This document shows positions 7,867 to 15,437 of a stretch of DNA of 34,464 nt, piece after piece. Location: the IMG/VR virus record IMGVR_UViG_3300007609_000055, positions 1 through 34,464 of that record; one strand, written 5' to 3'. The notes under the pieces are model-generated. The model saw only the letters and a list, made by a program, of their open reading frames with translations, made no database searches and was not told the DNA's origin. The stretch's first letter is position 1. Each line of letters begins with the position of its first letter. Source of the stretch: a virus. The position numbers and the translations under genes are program-made.

Positions 7867-8939
7867 TTAAATTGCTCCGTAAACGGATCAAATTCTGCTC
7901 CGCATTTTACACTGCATACTTTTAATTTACCGTTAGAGCAAGACGGTGAGCTCCAACTTTTTTCTATTAGATCGAAAATTCCTGTTTCAAAAACTTTATC
8001 TAATCCTTTGCGAGCGTCTAGTGCATCCTTTCCGCCTGACTGATCAATAAATTTCCAAATTTGTTCCTGCTTAGGATCTTCGTGCCACCATTTATACATT
8101 CTGCCAGCCGTCCAACAACAGGGCAGAGCCATTCCTTCTGCTGTAATAAAAAGACTTCCTTCTTGTTTTACTTTACAACGAACTGGTGTAGCATCATAAT
8201 AAGCATCCATTGTTCCGTATTTTTGTATGATAGCTTCTTGCTTGGTTAGAGCTTTATTTAGATATTTTTCATTGGGCTTTTTAATTTCGCTTGTTTTTTG
8301 ACCTTTGCGATTAACTGCTTGATGCGAATCTTTTCTATTAGTATTTGCATCAACAAACCTTCCTGTCTTTTTAGCTATAAATTTTTCGAATCCCCATTCT
8401 TTCGCAATTTTTTCTGCTTGTTCTACTTGATGCTGATTGTGATCAAATACTATAAAATCCCAACGAGCTCTTCCTCCCGCATCGATAAATGCACGGGCGC
8501 TGCGTACTACATTATCCCAGTTAACACCTTGTCGATAAATGTGATTGGTATCACGCAATCCGTCAACACTAAAAATAACAGCACCCATTCTGCCGAAAAC
8601 TTGTGCAAGTTCTGTCCACCACTCCGTATCTCTTGCTCCTGCATTAGTATTCATACTAAGCCACATATGCGGATTTTGTTCTCTAAAATATTTGAATATT
8701 TCGAGCGTATCTTTTGCAACTATAGGATCTCCTAAATTGCCACACATGTACATGGTTTTTAGTTGCTTTATAAAATCAGGTTTAAATATTTGTTGGCAAT
8801 CTTCCAATGTAAGTTCGTCAAGATTAATATGAGGATTAATTTCTCCGCCATTCATATTGCGGTCACACATCGGGCAGGAAGCCTGACAATTCTGTGTTAT
8901 CTCTAGATGTATTGTTTTTATATCTTCGTACTTGTACAT
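7863..8939 (-). CDS. Radical SAM protein with C-terminal SPASM-like cysteines (paralogue)
   Basis: The 358-residue protein has CQASCPMC at 18-25 and CGNLGDP in place of the GGE motif. It has a cysteine near 255, CC near 272 (LPCCWTAG), and a C-terminal group SC...VCSVKC near 333-347. Length, motif order and the shared DGLRDTNHIYR and FDHNQH segments mark it as a duplicate of the gene at 6796. The ATG shares its A with the TAA stop of the small upstream gene, and GGAAG lies upstream, so initiation is probably coupled. The class of chemistry is secure and the substrate is unknown. Confidence 0.9.
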   Translation of the reverse strand: MYKYEDIKTIHLEITQNCQASCPMCDRNMNGGEINPHINLDELTLEDCQQIFKPDFIKQLKTMYMCGNLGDPIVAKDTLEIFKYFREQNPHMWLSMNTNAGARDTEWWTELAQVFGRMGAVIFSVDGLRDTNHIYRQGVNWDNVVRSARAFIDAGGRARWDFIVFDHNQHQVEQAEKIAKEWGFEKFIAKKTGRFVDANTNRKDSHQAVNRKGQKTSEIKKPNEKYLNKALTKQEAIIQKYGTMDAYYDATPVRCKVKQEGSLFITAEGMALPCCWTAGRMYKWWHEDPKQEQIWKFIDQSGGKDALDARKGLDKVFETGIFDLIEKSWSSPSCSNGKLKVCSVKCGAEFDPFTEQFK

Positions 8940-9163
8940 TAATCTTCCATTGCAAGTTTGACAGTTTTACCAGGACCGACTTTGCTGGGCAAATCTCCGT
9001 ATTGTTCTACATACCATTCTATAACAGCTTTATACCAGTTTTGACTGTTGTGGTGCGCTCGCTTATTAAACTGTTGTATGTTGTTATTTGTAGCCTGCAT
9101 AGTACTTAGTGCTCTGGCACTTTCTGTTTGCAGTTCCCGTAAAGTTAGCTTATCTAATTCCAA
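8939..9163 (-). CDS. Small hypothetical protein, 74 residues
   Basis: I do not recognise this protein. The reading frame fits tightly between its neighbours (14-base overlap upstream, 1-base overlap downstream), which supports a real gene. It starts with TTG at 9163: an in-frame TGA lies two codons upstream, and no ATG occurs before residue 22. AAAGG lies about 9 bases upstream of the TTG. The protein has no cysteine, looks mostly helical, and has a Trp/Tyr-rich stretch (NWYKAVIEWYVEQYGDLP) ending in a lysine/glycine-rich tail. Being the only small protein beside seven radical SAM genes, it could be an accessory or carrier protein or a substrate, but nothing in the sequence shows this. Confidence 0.65.
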   Translation of the reverse strand: MELDKLTLRELQTESARALSTMQATNNNIQQFNKRAHHNSQNWYKAVIEWYVEQYGDLPSKVGPGKTVKLAMED

Positions 9164-10193
9164 TTTTCATGAACCTTTTGTATTGTCCTAAATCAAGTTC
9201 TCCTTGATAAATGACCTGTTTCATGGGAGTATTCTTGCTGAACTCTTCAACAGAATTCGAACAGTTAACGTGATCTTCAATTTCAAAGAAATTGTTAGTT
9301 TGTAGTACCACTAACTTTCCTTCTGGAATTTTGTTGTACCAGTTATCAAAATCCGCTATGTGCTCACAGCTGGTATTAATTATAGTGGTCGGACTGTCTA
9401 CTAGTTCGCACTCTGTTCCGTCCGATTTAATACTTTTGTAGCAATGGTAATCGTAGTCGATATCAAAAATATCTCTTGTAGTAGCTTTGAATTTCCATTG
9501 ATCTGTTAGCCACTTTTTATTAAATGTTTCGGCTATCGCAGCACAACTTTCGTCAATGTCGAAGCTTCTAATTTTATCAATATGAAAATTGTTTTCAAAC
9601 AACATTGTGGCAAGACTAGCATACCACCCTGCACACAAATACACTGTGCCCAAGGATCTTCCGGTATTTTTTAATTCTTCTACAAGCCACAATTTACTTT
9701 TTAACTGTCCTCGACTAAAACAATCGTTTGCTATTACTACGTCGTTTACTACAATTCGTTTAAATGCTGCTGTAAATTCCGTAGAACAGTGTCGTTCTAA
9801 TACCGTGAATAATTTCCATATATTGTCTTCGAGTATTAGTTTTCTAGAATCTTCATCGTATATGAATCTAAAAATACTATGTAAGTTTTCCTCTACAACA
9901 GCTTTGCGTAATTCGTCATTATTAACTAGTCTAAACAGACTGTGTAAATTTTGTTCTAGCATAACTTTTCGAAGATCGTCGCCATCGCCTTTTACAGTAG
10001 CGTCTCCGATAATTCTAAACAAACTGTGTAAATTCTTTTCGACCACTGCTTTACGCAATTCTTCGTTGGCATTTGTAAGTCTAAATACACTGTTGAGATC
10101 TTTGTCTACATATGCTCGCCTTAAATTAGTCAGCTGTTGATTGTTAGGAAACAACAGTTCATATCTGTCCAATAGCTCATGTATTTCTAGCAT
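9150..10193 (-). CDS. Methyltransferase-like protein with N-terminal repeat array
   Basis: The 347-residue protein has two parts. Residues about 25-130 hold five copies of a short motif of the form LRKAVVExNLHSLFRL, spaced 22-28 residues apart. From about 165 on it resembles a class I S-adenosylmethionine-dependent methyltransferase: VYLCAGWYASLATML (motif I position, but with only one typical glycine), then SFDIDESC (acidic residue that would bind the ribose) and a TTRDIFDID segment. The match to classical methyltransferases is loose. ATG 10193 is preferred over the adjacent TTG at 10196 because AAGGAG lies 7 bases upstream of the ATG. It overlaps the preceding gene by 17 bases. The target is unknown. 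Similar repeat-plus-methyltransferase proteins exist in marine phages (from memory, not checked). Confidence 0.72.
   Translation of the reverse strand: MLEIHELLDRYELLFPNNQQLTNLRRAYVDKDLNSVFRLTNANEELRKAVVEKNLHSLFRIIGDATVKGDGDDLRKVMLEQNLHSLFRLVNNDELRKAVVEENLHSIFRFIYDEDSRKLILEDNIWKLFTVLERHCSTEFTAAFKRIVVNDVVIANDCFSRGQLKSKLWLVEELKNTGRSLGTVYLCAGWYASLATMLFENNFHIDKIRSFDIDESCAAIAETFNKKWLTDQWKFKATTRDIFDIDYDYHCYKSIKSDGTECELVDSPTTIINTSCEHIADFDNWYNKIPEGKLVVLQTNNFFEIEDHVNCSNSVEEFSKNTPMKQVIYQGELDLGQYKRFMKIGIR
9804..10124 (-). repeat. Five-copy in-gene repeat (LRKAVVExNLHSLFRL type)
   Basis: Within the methyltransferase-like gene, five copies follow one another. The inner three are nearly identical at the protein level, and two share the 13-base string ACTGTGTAAATTC or its T variant on the plus strand (near 9940 and 10025). 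The outermost copies are degraded. This points to expansion by unequal recombination or slippage in the middle of the array. Confidence 0.8.
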
Positions 10194-11790
10194 CAAATTG
10201 CTCCTTTAGCCAATCAAAGTTGTTAATTAATTTTAGTGCATTTAGATTATTACGATTTTGTTCGCCATATGCTCTTCCGCTGCGAGCGCCGTCTGTCACG
10301 TATTCTCCGTACGGTTCATCTTTGCCTTTATCGCTGCACCATATGTTTAGTCGTAGCTCTGTCTCGATATCTTTTTGACGATCTATTACCTTACTTGCTA
10401 GTTTTGCACATTCCCTAAATCCACTTTTCCAAGCACTAAAAGGGTCAGTATTAAACTCTGTGCTGTTTGCAACTTCTTTAACAGGTTTGAAGTGCGGGCT
10501 AATACTAGTAGTCATGTCCGGCTTTGATATATCCATTTCGATAGTAGCAATTCTTGGAAACAGTTTTACGCCGCCGTAGCCATACTCTAGTCCCTTTACT
10601 CTATTTTCACATCTCCATACGTGAACAAAATCTTTTTCCTTTTCTGGCACAATGTAATCAAAATTAAAATCTTCTTTTATACACGCATCGCCATCTACTA
10701 TCCAAAACATATCTGTATCACATTGTTTAGCTGCTTCTATATGTGCCTGGTGTATTCCTTTTACTCCGTGAACTCTTTTTGCTCTTGGGAATCGAGATTT
10801 TAGGGCCTGCCAATTAGTGTCGGCATTTGGTTCGTTATAACTGATAAACACTATATCGTAAGTTTCATTTCCTAAACTATTTCGCTGCGAAATATTTTTA
10901 CTAGACGCTCTAGTAGGATTAACATAAACTGTTTTAAAAAACTTGCTTTGGTTTGCACTTAGAGGAATGCTATCAATAGGAATATCTAGTTCGTTAATTA
11001 ATGCAGATCCTACAGATTCTATATGTTGATCTAAACAGTCTTCCTTGGTTGCTTCCTGCTTCCATAACGTATTAAGATATTCAAAATCTCGAACATTGAT
11101 GTAATTCCAGTCTGTACATGCAGTCATGTACAAGCCCTGTCGTGCTCCGTAAATTGCCCAGTTGCCGTTCTGTACATCAGCGCCTGTCATTAACCAAACA
11201 TACAATCGGTGTAGATTTTTCCAGTGTAATTTTTTAATGTTTTCTTTAGGAACTTTAATGCCTTCGTTTAAAGACATTTTTACACCTTCTCTAAATCCAG
11301 CTCGCCACGCCTGTTGTGCAGTAGCATTGTTATAAATTTCGCTGTAACAACCAGGCATATGAAAATAGTTTACATCCCAGCAAAAATCTACTTGTGCATG
11401 TATGTTATCAACTGCGGCATTTTCGTGTGTTTTCATTTTAAGAACTAGATTCTTTGGCCAACTTTTAATACCGCCGTTGCCGTACACTAGTCCGTTGATA
11501 ATATTTCTTGCAGTCCAGCTGATGACTGTTTTGTTCATATCAACTGAAGCATCAATGTCAAATTCTTGATTTAAAAAATCTTTGTTAACAACATTGTCGC
11601 CATCAACTATAATTAGTCTATCAGTTTCGCTTATCTCAGCACATGCTTTATGAGCAGCATCGCTTCCGTGTACTCCATGCACACGCTTTGCCCACGGAAT
11701 CTTAGAACAAAGGTCTGCGTAATTTTTTTCTGCATTGGGTTCGTCGTACGACAAGTATACTACATCGTAGTCTGCAACTCTAAATTTCAT
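10177..11790 (-). CDS. Protein with two fused glycosyltransferase-like (GT-A) domains
   Basis: The 537-residue protein consists of two tandem copies of one domain. Copy 1 starts near residue 8 (YDVVYLSYDEPNA) and copy 2 near 311 (YDIVFISYNEPNA). Both continue with AKRVHGV and a histidine/alanine-rich helix, then a hydrophobic strand ending in VDGD (D63/D65 and D366/D368) and a YGxGGxK block. The DxD after a hydrophobic strand is typical of nucleotide-sugar-binding GT-A folds. Each copy also ends with a WxxGFRE block followed by a segment with YGARxG or DGARSG. GAGG lies 7 bases upstream of the ATG. Sugar and acceptor are unknown. Position among other glycosyltransferases supports a glycan role; domain homology is judged by eye. 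Confidence 0.75.
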   Translation of the reverse strand: MKFRVADYDVVYLSYDEPNAEKNYADLCSKIPWAKRVHGVHGSDAAHKACAEISETDRLIIVDGDNVVNKDFLNQEFDIDASVDMNKTVISWTARNIINGLVYGNGGIKSWPKNLVLKMKTHENAAVDNIHAQVDFCWDVNYFHMPGCYSEIYNNATAQQAWRAGFREGVKMSLNEGIKVPKENIKKLHWKNLHRLYVWLMTGADVQNGNWAIYGARQGLYMTACTDWNYINVRDFEYLNTLWKQEATKEDCLDQHIESVGSALINELDIPIDSIPLSANQSKFFKTVYVNPTRASSKNISQRNSLGNETYDIVFISYNEPNADTNWQALKSRFPRAKRVHGVKGIHQAHIEAAKQCDTDMFWIVDGDACIKEDFNFDYIVPEKEKDFVHVWRCENRVKGLEYGYGGVKLFPRIATIEMDISKPDMTTSISPHFKPVKEVANSTEFNTDPFSAWKSGFRECAKLASKVIDRQKDIETELRLNIWCSDKGKDEPYGEYVTDGARSGRAYGEQNRNNLNALKLINNFDWLKEQFDARNT

Positions 11791-12343
11791 TTATTACCTC
11801 ATAGCCATAACTGTTAAAAATTTTTCTTGTAAAGATACTTACTTCTGTTTTGTCCTGTTCGAATGGCATTGTGAAATCAAGCTCTACAACTTCGCTGTTT
11901 ATTAGCTCGCTCATTTGAATCGAAAAGTACTTGTATAACACATTAACATCGCCTACATCAGTTATACTGAAAAATACAGTCTGATCTGTGTTTAGGTTAT
12001 TTTCTTTTAGTGTTTTACGTAAAGTAGAATCTAATTTTATTTGCCACTGTTTCTTTGCGCAATTTTGTATTATTTGTAGTTCTGCTTCGGAACTATAAGG
12101 TATTTCGTATAACAATTCTAGTGCAGTAACCGTAGTTATTTTTCTGCGTTTAACAATAGTGTACTTTCTTTGCTGTACATCATATTTTACCTTGTAATCT
12201 AGCCTATTGTCTGTTCCGTTTTTAAGTCCAATTATTTTGCTTAACGGAACCTCTATAGAATTTTCAACTTTTAAAGAAGGGCCCATTCTTTTAATTTTGC
12301 CTGTATCTTTATCAAATACAACTGTTATTAAAGGATCGCGCAT
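11780..12343 (-). CDS. Conserved hypothetical protein, 187 residues
   Basis: I do not recognise a domain. It begins MRDPLITVVFDKDTGKI and ends with YGYEVINEI, has no signal peptide or membrane segment, contains one cysteine and is predicted mixed alpha/beta from its alternating pattern. It lies between two glycosyltransferase-type genes (overlaps of 11 and 16 bases), so it is probably expressed with them. AAAGG precedes the ATG. From memory, similar proteins sit near tail and glycosyltransferase genes in marine T4-like phages. A virion or glycan-accessory role is only a guess. Confidence 0.7.
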   Translation of the reverse strand: MRDPLITVVFDKDTGKIKRMGPSLKVENSIEVPLSKIIGLKNGTDNRLDYKVKYDVQQRKYTIVKRRKITTVTALELLYEIPYSSEAELQIIQNCAKKQWQIKLDSTLRKTLKENNLNTDQTVFFSITDVGDVNVLYKYFSIQMSELINSEVVELDFTMPFEQDKTEVSIFTRKIFNSYGYEVINEI

Positions 12344-13125
12344 TTTTCAAACCTTTCGATTATTGTATCTGTTACAAAGTCATCTTCAACATAATGAAGA
12401 ACAGTGTCTTGTGTGTAGCTGCCGAGTTTTACTTGACAGTATTGGTTAACATATACACCCAGTTTGTGAGTCCACATCTCAGACGGTTGTTTCCAATTTT
12501 GTATCAAAGGTTTCATATGCACAAGAAATGGTGCTGTAAGAGAAGTTTCTTTATAGCCTGAGATTTTAAGAGCTATAGCAGTGTTTACATCCATACTGGG
12601 TTCCGTGGGTGTATGCACTTTACAATGTGCAGTGTAAAACTCCTTCCAGTTTTCGTTAATAAGATTTAACAGATCATAAAAGGTTTTGTTAACTTCTGTT
12701 TTCTTAAAATAAAAAAATGCATTATAGCAATTAGGCAAGCTATTTGCTGTAAACGTTTTTCTGTAGAAATCGTTTGTTACTAACTCTTTTCTATAAGAGT
12801 ATACACTGGTCGGATAGTACAGGTCTCTATGCATCAGATTCCAAAAATAATCTAAACAGGTTAAAACAATACAATCAGAATCCAGTACTATTGTTTCATC
12901 ATAAGGACTAAGTTCATATGCACGAGATCTGATAGATGTTCTATATCTGCCTGTATCTGCTGTATCGTATGAAATAACTTGATCAAAAATGTTATCCTTT
13001 ACTGCTTCATTTGTAACAATGCTTACAGGATAGTTATTTTTAAATTTTAGAGACAGAGCTAACAAGTACGCCTGCCTTGCATATTGCTCTCCTTCTGCGA
13101 ATACTAAAAATCCTCTACTGCTCAT
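12328..13125 (-). CDS. Glycosyltransferase-like protein (GT-A fold, DxD)
   Basis: The 265-residue protein has an N-terminal FLVFAEGEQYARQAYLLALS segment and PVSIVTN strand, then YDETIVLDSDCIVL with D82-S-D84. This is the metal/nucleotide-sugar site of GT-A glycosyltransferases such as family GT8. A later segment has NCYNAFFYFKK, and the C-terminus has HYVEDDF. It is a paralogue of the next gene (shared MSS(R/K)G start, (L/P)PVSIVT, YDET(I/L)(V/L)LD, FF(Y/R)K). The ATG has TAGGTG upstream and overlaps the gene at 13115 by 11 bases. The role is probably transfer of a sugar to a phage or host glycan; donor and acceptor are unknown. Confidence 0.78.
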   Translation of the reverse strand: MSSRGFLVFAEGEQYARQAYLLALSLKFKNNYPVSIVTNEAVKDNIFDQVISYDTADTGRYRTSIRSRAYELSPYDETIVLDSDCIVLTCLDYFWNLMHRDLYYPTSVYSYRKELVTNDFYRKTFTANSLPNCYNAFFYFKKTEVNKTFYDLLNLINENWKEFYTAHCKVHTPTEPSMDVNTAIALKISGYKETSLTAPFLVHMKPLIQNWKQPSEMWTHKLGVYVNQYCQVKLGSYTQDTVLHYVEDDFVTDTIIERFEKCAIL

Positions 13126-13939
13126 CTATACACCTATTAAGACTAAATTTATTCATGGCATGAACATTGATACCTTTTGTTCTTAGAAGAGTGTTGTTTT
13201 GAGTATCAGTTGGGTCCTCTAACAGTAGCAATAATTCTTCGTTTTTAATTTCTTTCAAAACACTCTTATCGGTGATATGATAAAGCTTACCAGGTAAAGA
13301 CTTAGCAAAAGATCCTGGTTTAAATCCGTTTATAATATGGATGCCGATACTAAAAACATAATCGTTGCGGAAATTAGAAGTTAAAATTCCGTATGCTTTT
13401 ACATAATGATCCCAATTTTGTTCTATATGTATTAGTAGATCAAAGAACAGCTTGTTAACAGCAGTTTTTCTAAAAAACACACAAGTTGCCCAATAAAAAT
13501 CAATACCACTGTCGGCTAATCTTAGAAATTCTAAATCAGTTTCTCGATCTACTAAGTCAATTGAATTTTTATATATTTGAAAATCTTCAAAATTATCAAA
13601 GCACTCGGCAAAATTGCTATTACAGATTACTATGTCTGTATCTAATAACAGCGTTTCATCGTATGGTGTTAGATTATATGCTTGTGTCCTTAAACTGTTT
13701 TTCCATTGTATATTACTTTTATAGTTTTGCCCGTCATAAAAAGATTTTACGTTATTCTCGTCTGACGAAACTGTAATAACTTTGTCGAAGCCGTCTAAGT
13801 CTGTATTTGCAGTGTCCGTAACTATGGATACTGGCAAATCTAAATATTCTTTTGCTCGTTGAGCTAAAAATTTTGCCTGCTTTATATAATCTATTTCTGT
13901 ATTATTTCTTGCAAATAGCAAAATACCTTTAGAGCTCAA
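13115..13939 (-). CDS. Glycosyltransferase-like protein (GT-A fold, DxD), paralogue
   Basis: The 274-residue protein resembles the gene at 12328: MSSKGILLFA start, LPVSIVTDTA, and YDETLLLDTDIVI with D100-T-D102. It starts at TTG 13939. This start is supported by GGAG about 7 bases upstream and by alignment with the ATG start of the paralogue, whose first residues are nearly the same. It overlaps the gene at 13929 by 11 bases. The two probably arose by tandem duplication and then took on different donor or acceptor specificity (inference). Confidence 0.78.
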   Translation of the reverse strand: MSSKGILLFARNNTEIDYIKQAKFLAQRAKEYLDLPVSIVTDTANTDLDGFDKVITVSSDENNVKSFYDGQNYKSNIQWKNSLRTQAYNLTPYDETLLLDTDIVICNSNFAECFDNFEDFQIYKNSIDLVDRETDLEFLRLADSGIDFYWATCVFFRKTAVNKLFFDLLIHIEQNWDHYVKAYGILTSNFRNDYVFSIGIHIINGFKPGSFAKSLPGKLYHITDKSVLKEIKNEELLLLLEDPTDTQNNTLLRTKGINVHAMNKFSLNRCIDEQ

Positions 13940-14273
13940 CCAATTTCTCCACAGTACGAGATTTTTTCAGTTGTTCGTATTCGTTATAGTAATTGGTTAA
14001 CGAATTATGATATGTATCAAATATATCTTGATAAAATTTTGCAAGGTCGGTTACTAAAATAGGAATTTTTTTGTCATCTAGCAAAACGCCAGTGCTAGTA
14101 GAACTTAGTAGTATGTTTACATAACTAAGTAATGTTAAGTCGACAGTAAATTGCCCACCGTTGAAATAGTAAACTGTTTGTTCTTGAAATTTTTCTAAGA
14201 TAATACGCTTTTGATTATCAAGCGTAGCCATATAATTAGAAAATTTTAGTGCTTTTTCGAGAGACGAATCCAT
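13929..14273 (-). CDS. Conserved marine-phage hypothetical protein, 114 residues
   Basis: The ATG at 14273 is chosen because AGGAGT lies 6 bases upstream. A GTG 30 bases further upstream would give 124 residues but has no clear ribosome-binding site. The protein starts MDSSLEKALKFSNYMATL and ends LKKSRTVEKLVEL, is soluble, and has an FNGGQF centre. I recognise the pattern (FNGG in the middle, KSRxVEKLxxL at the end) from small proteins next to structural genes of T4-like cyanophages, where the function is unknown. It is the first gene after the tail block. Its ribosome-binding site lies in one arm of an inverted repeat (see 14277-14314). Confidence 0.75.
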   Translation of the reverse strand: MDSSLEKALKFSNYMATLDNQKRIILEKFQEQTVYYFNGGQFTVDLTLLSYVNILLSSTSTGVLLDDKKIPILVTDLAKFYQDIFDTYHNSLTNYYNEYEQLKKSRTVEKLVEL

Positions 14274-14276
14274 AGT

Positions 14277-14314
14277 TACTCCTACTTTATGTATATAATA
14301 CACTATTAGGAGTA
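14277..14314 (-). promoter_or_regulatory. Inverted repeat covering the ribosome-binding site of the 114-residue gene
   Basis: TACTCCTA at 14277-14284 and TAGGAGTA at 14307-14314 are perfect 8-base complements separated by 22 AT-rich bases. On the transcript the second arm contains the AGGAGT of the downstream gene. Pairing would hide the site, suggesting translational control. There is no U-run, so it does not look like a terminator. The loop is long, so stability is doubtful. Confidence 0.4.
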
Positions 14315-14326
14315 GTTTGTCAAGAA

Positions 14327-15400
14327 TTATTCGAAGGTATTTGTTCTTACCAAAGACGGAAACGGAATTTCAAAACGTCTTGTAGTACCGTTGCTTTCGA
14401 AAGTTGTTGAAAGTGCTCTTCTAGCACCGTAATCAAAGAAAATAGGTGCAGTAATTGGTTCGACTACACCAGGTTCAATAGATCCTTTATCCCCTTCGTC
14501 TGGATTGCTTTCTGGACCATCGTCTACTAAAGTAACTACAAATCTAAGTCTTTGTGTATTATTTGGATCTAGTCTTCCTTCGATCTGCCAATAGCTATCG
14601 CCGTAAGTTCCTGCACTAGCAGATCTTTTAAATAGAATCTGATTGGACGTTGTTAGCTGTCTAAAACCTATTGCGCCGTCTGGAAAAGTAACATTAGAAG
14701 TATTTCCATCAAGTGTTGTGTAGGTGCTACCGAATCTTATCAAACCAGGACTTCCTAGCATATTTTCCCATAAACCGTTTCTACTTCCATCTAGTGGTGT
14801 ACCACTGTAGTCACATTCGCCTTGTATTTGTATTTCGCCGCCTGCATTAAAAAAGTGTCTCATTGCATCAACGCTGCTAAATGTAACAATAAATTCACTG
14901 TTAATCGTGCCGTTCCACTGAGTAGTTCTTTGATCACTATCTAGAACAGAGTCGTCAGTTTCAGCAACTGCAACTGTGTCTTTTCCGGCTTCTAACGTTG
15001 TCATTATAGTTAGATAATCGTTAAAACCCTTAGTAGCTACTGTGTTAGATAGTGTAAAATCAGTAAAGCCGTCGCCATCTGTATCTTCGCCTGTAAAATT
15101 AGGAAGATCGCCAGTGGAAACATCTGCACCAATAAGATCACCTGAAGCAAGTTGTGCAATAGAAATATTATTACCTGTTTGGTGTTTAAGTGCTCTATCA
15201 AAGTCATCACGCAAAGATTGCATCTGTTCAGCAGAAACAACCTCGGCGTCTGAGCTAACTCCTGGTCCAGAAACCTGTGAGCTAATTACAGTTTGTCCGT
15301 AACCGAAATCGCTGGATCCGACACCCAACACCTGTTGAATTCTATTTTGTAATCCGTTATACTGTGCGGCTGTTACAAGATCGCCTCTACTTACTGCCAT
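14327..15400 (-). CDS. Phage virion structural protein, 357 residues
   Basis: The start MAVSRGDLVTAAQYNGLQNRI is typical of a family of structural proteins in marine myoviruses (recognised from memory). The protein is rich in Gly, Ser, Thr and Asp, with many short beta strands and hardly any cysteine (one). Near residue 100 there is an acidic EDTDGDGFTDF segment, which resembles a calcium-binding loop. The ATG has GAGGAA upstream, and a perfect late-promoter octamer lies 37 bases before it, so it probably has its own late transcript. The likely location is tail or baseplate; an attachment role is an inference. Confidence 0.75.
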   Translation of the reverse strand: MAVSRGDLVTAAQYNGLQNRIQQVLGVGSSDFGYGQTVISSQVSGPGVSSDAEVVSAEQMQSLRDDFDRALKHQTGNNISIAQLASGDLIGADVSTGDLPNFTGEDTDGDGFTDFTLSNTVATKGFNDYLTIMTTLEAGKDTVAVAETDDSVLDSDQRTTQWNGTINSEFIVTFSSVDAMRHFFNAGGEIQIQGECDYSGTPLDGSRNGLWENMLGSPGLIRFGSTYTTLDGNTSNVTFPDGAIGFRQLTTSNQILFKRSASAGTYGDSYWQIEGRLDPNNTQRLRFVVTLVDDGPESNPDEGDKGSIEPGVVEPITAPIFFDYGARRALSTTFESNGTTRRFEIPFPSLVRTNTFE

Positions 15401-15437
15401 TCTCTATTCCTCATAAAGTGCATATATTATACTAAAA

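Noticed and set aside
1-9163. A complete queuosine/preQ0 DNA-modification pathway
   Set aside because: Only a QueC-like gene is seen. The radical SAM proteins carry auxiliary-cluster cysteines and are much longer than QueE, and no QueD, FolE or transglycosylase gene is present in the window.
9804-10124. CRISPR-like or non-coding repeat array
   Set aside because: The units lie in frame inside a gene, conserve protein rather than DNA sequence, and have no spacer structure.
14301-14303. GTG start for the gene at 13929 (124 residues)
   Set aside because: The ATG at 14273 has a well-placed AGGAGT and matches the length of similar phage proteins as I remember them; the GTG has no such site.
14277-14314. 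Rho-independent terminator after the tail block
   Set aside because: The stem is only 8 bases with a 22-base AT-rich loop, and no run of U follows on the transcript.
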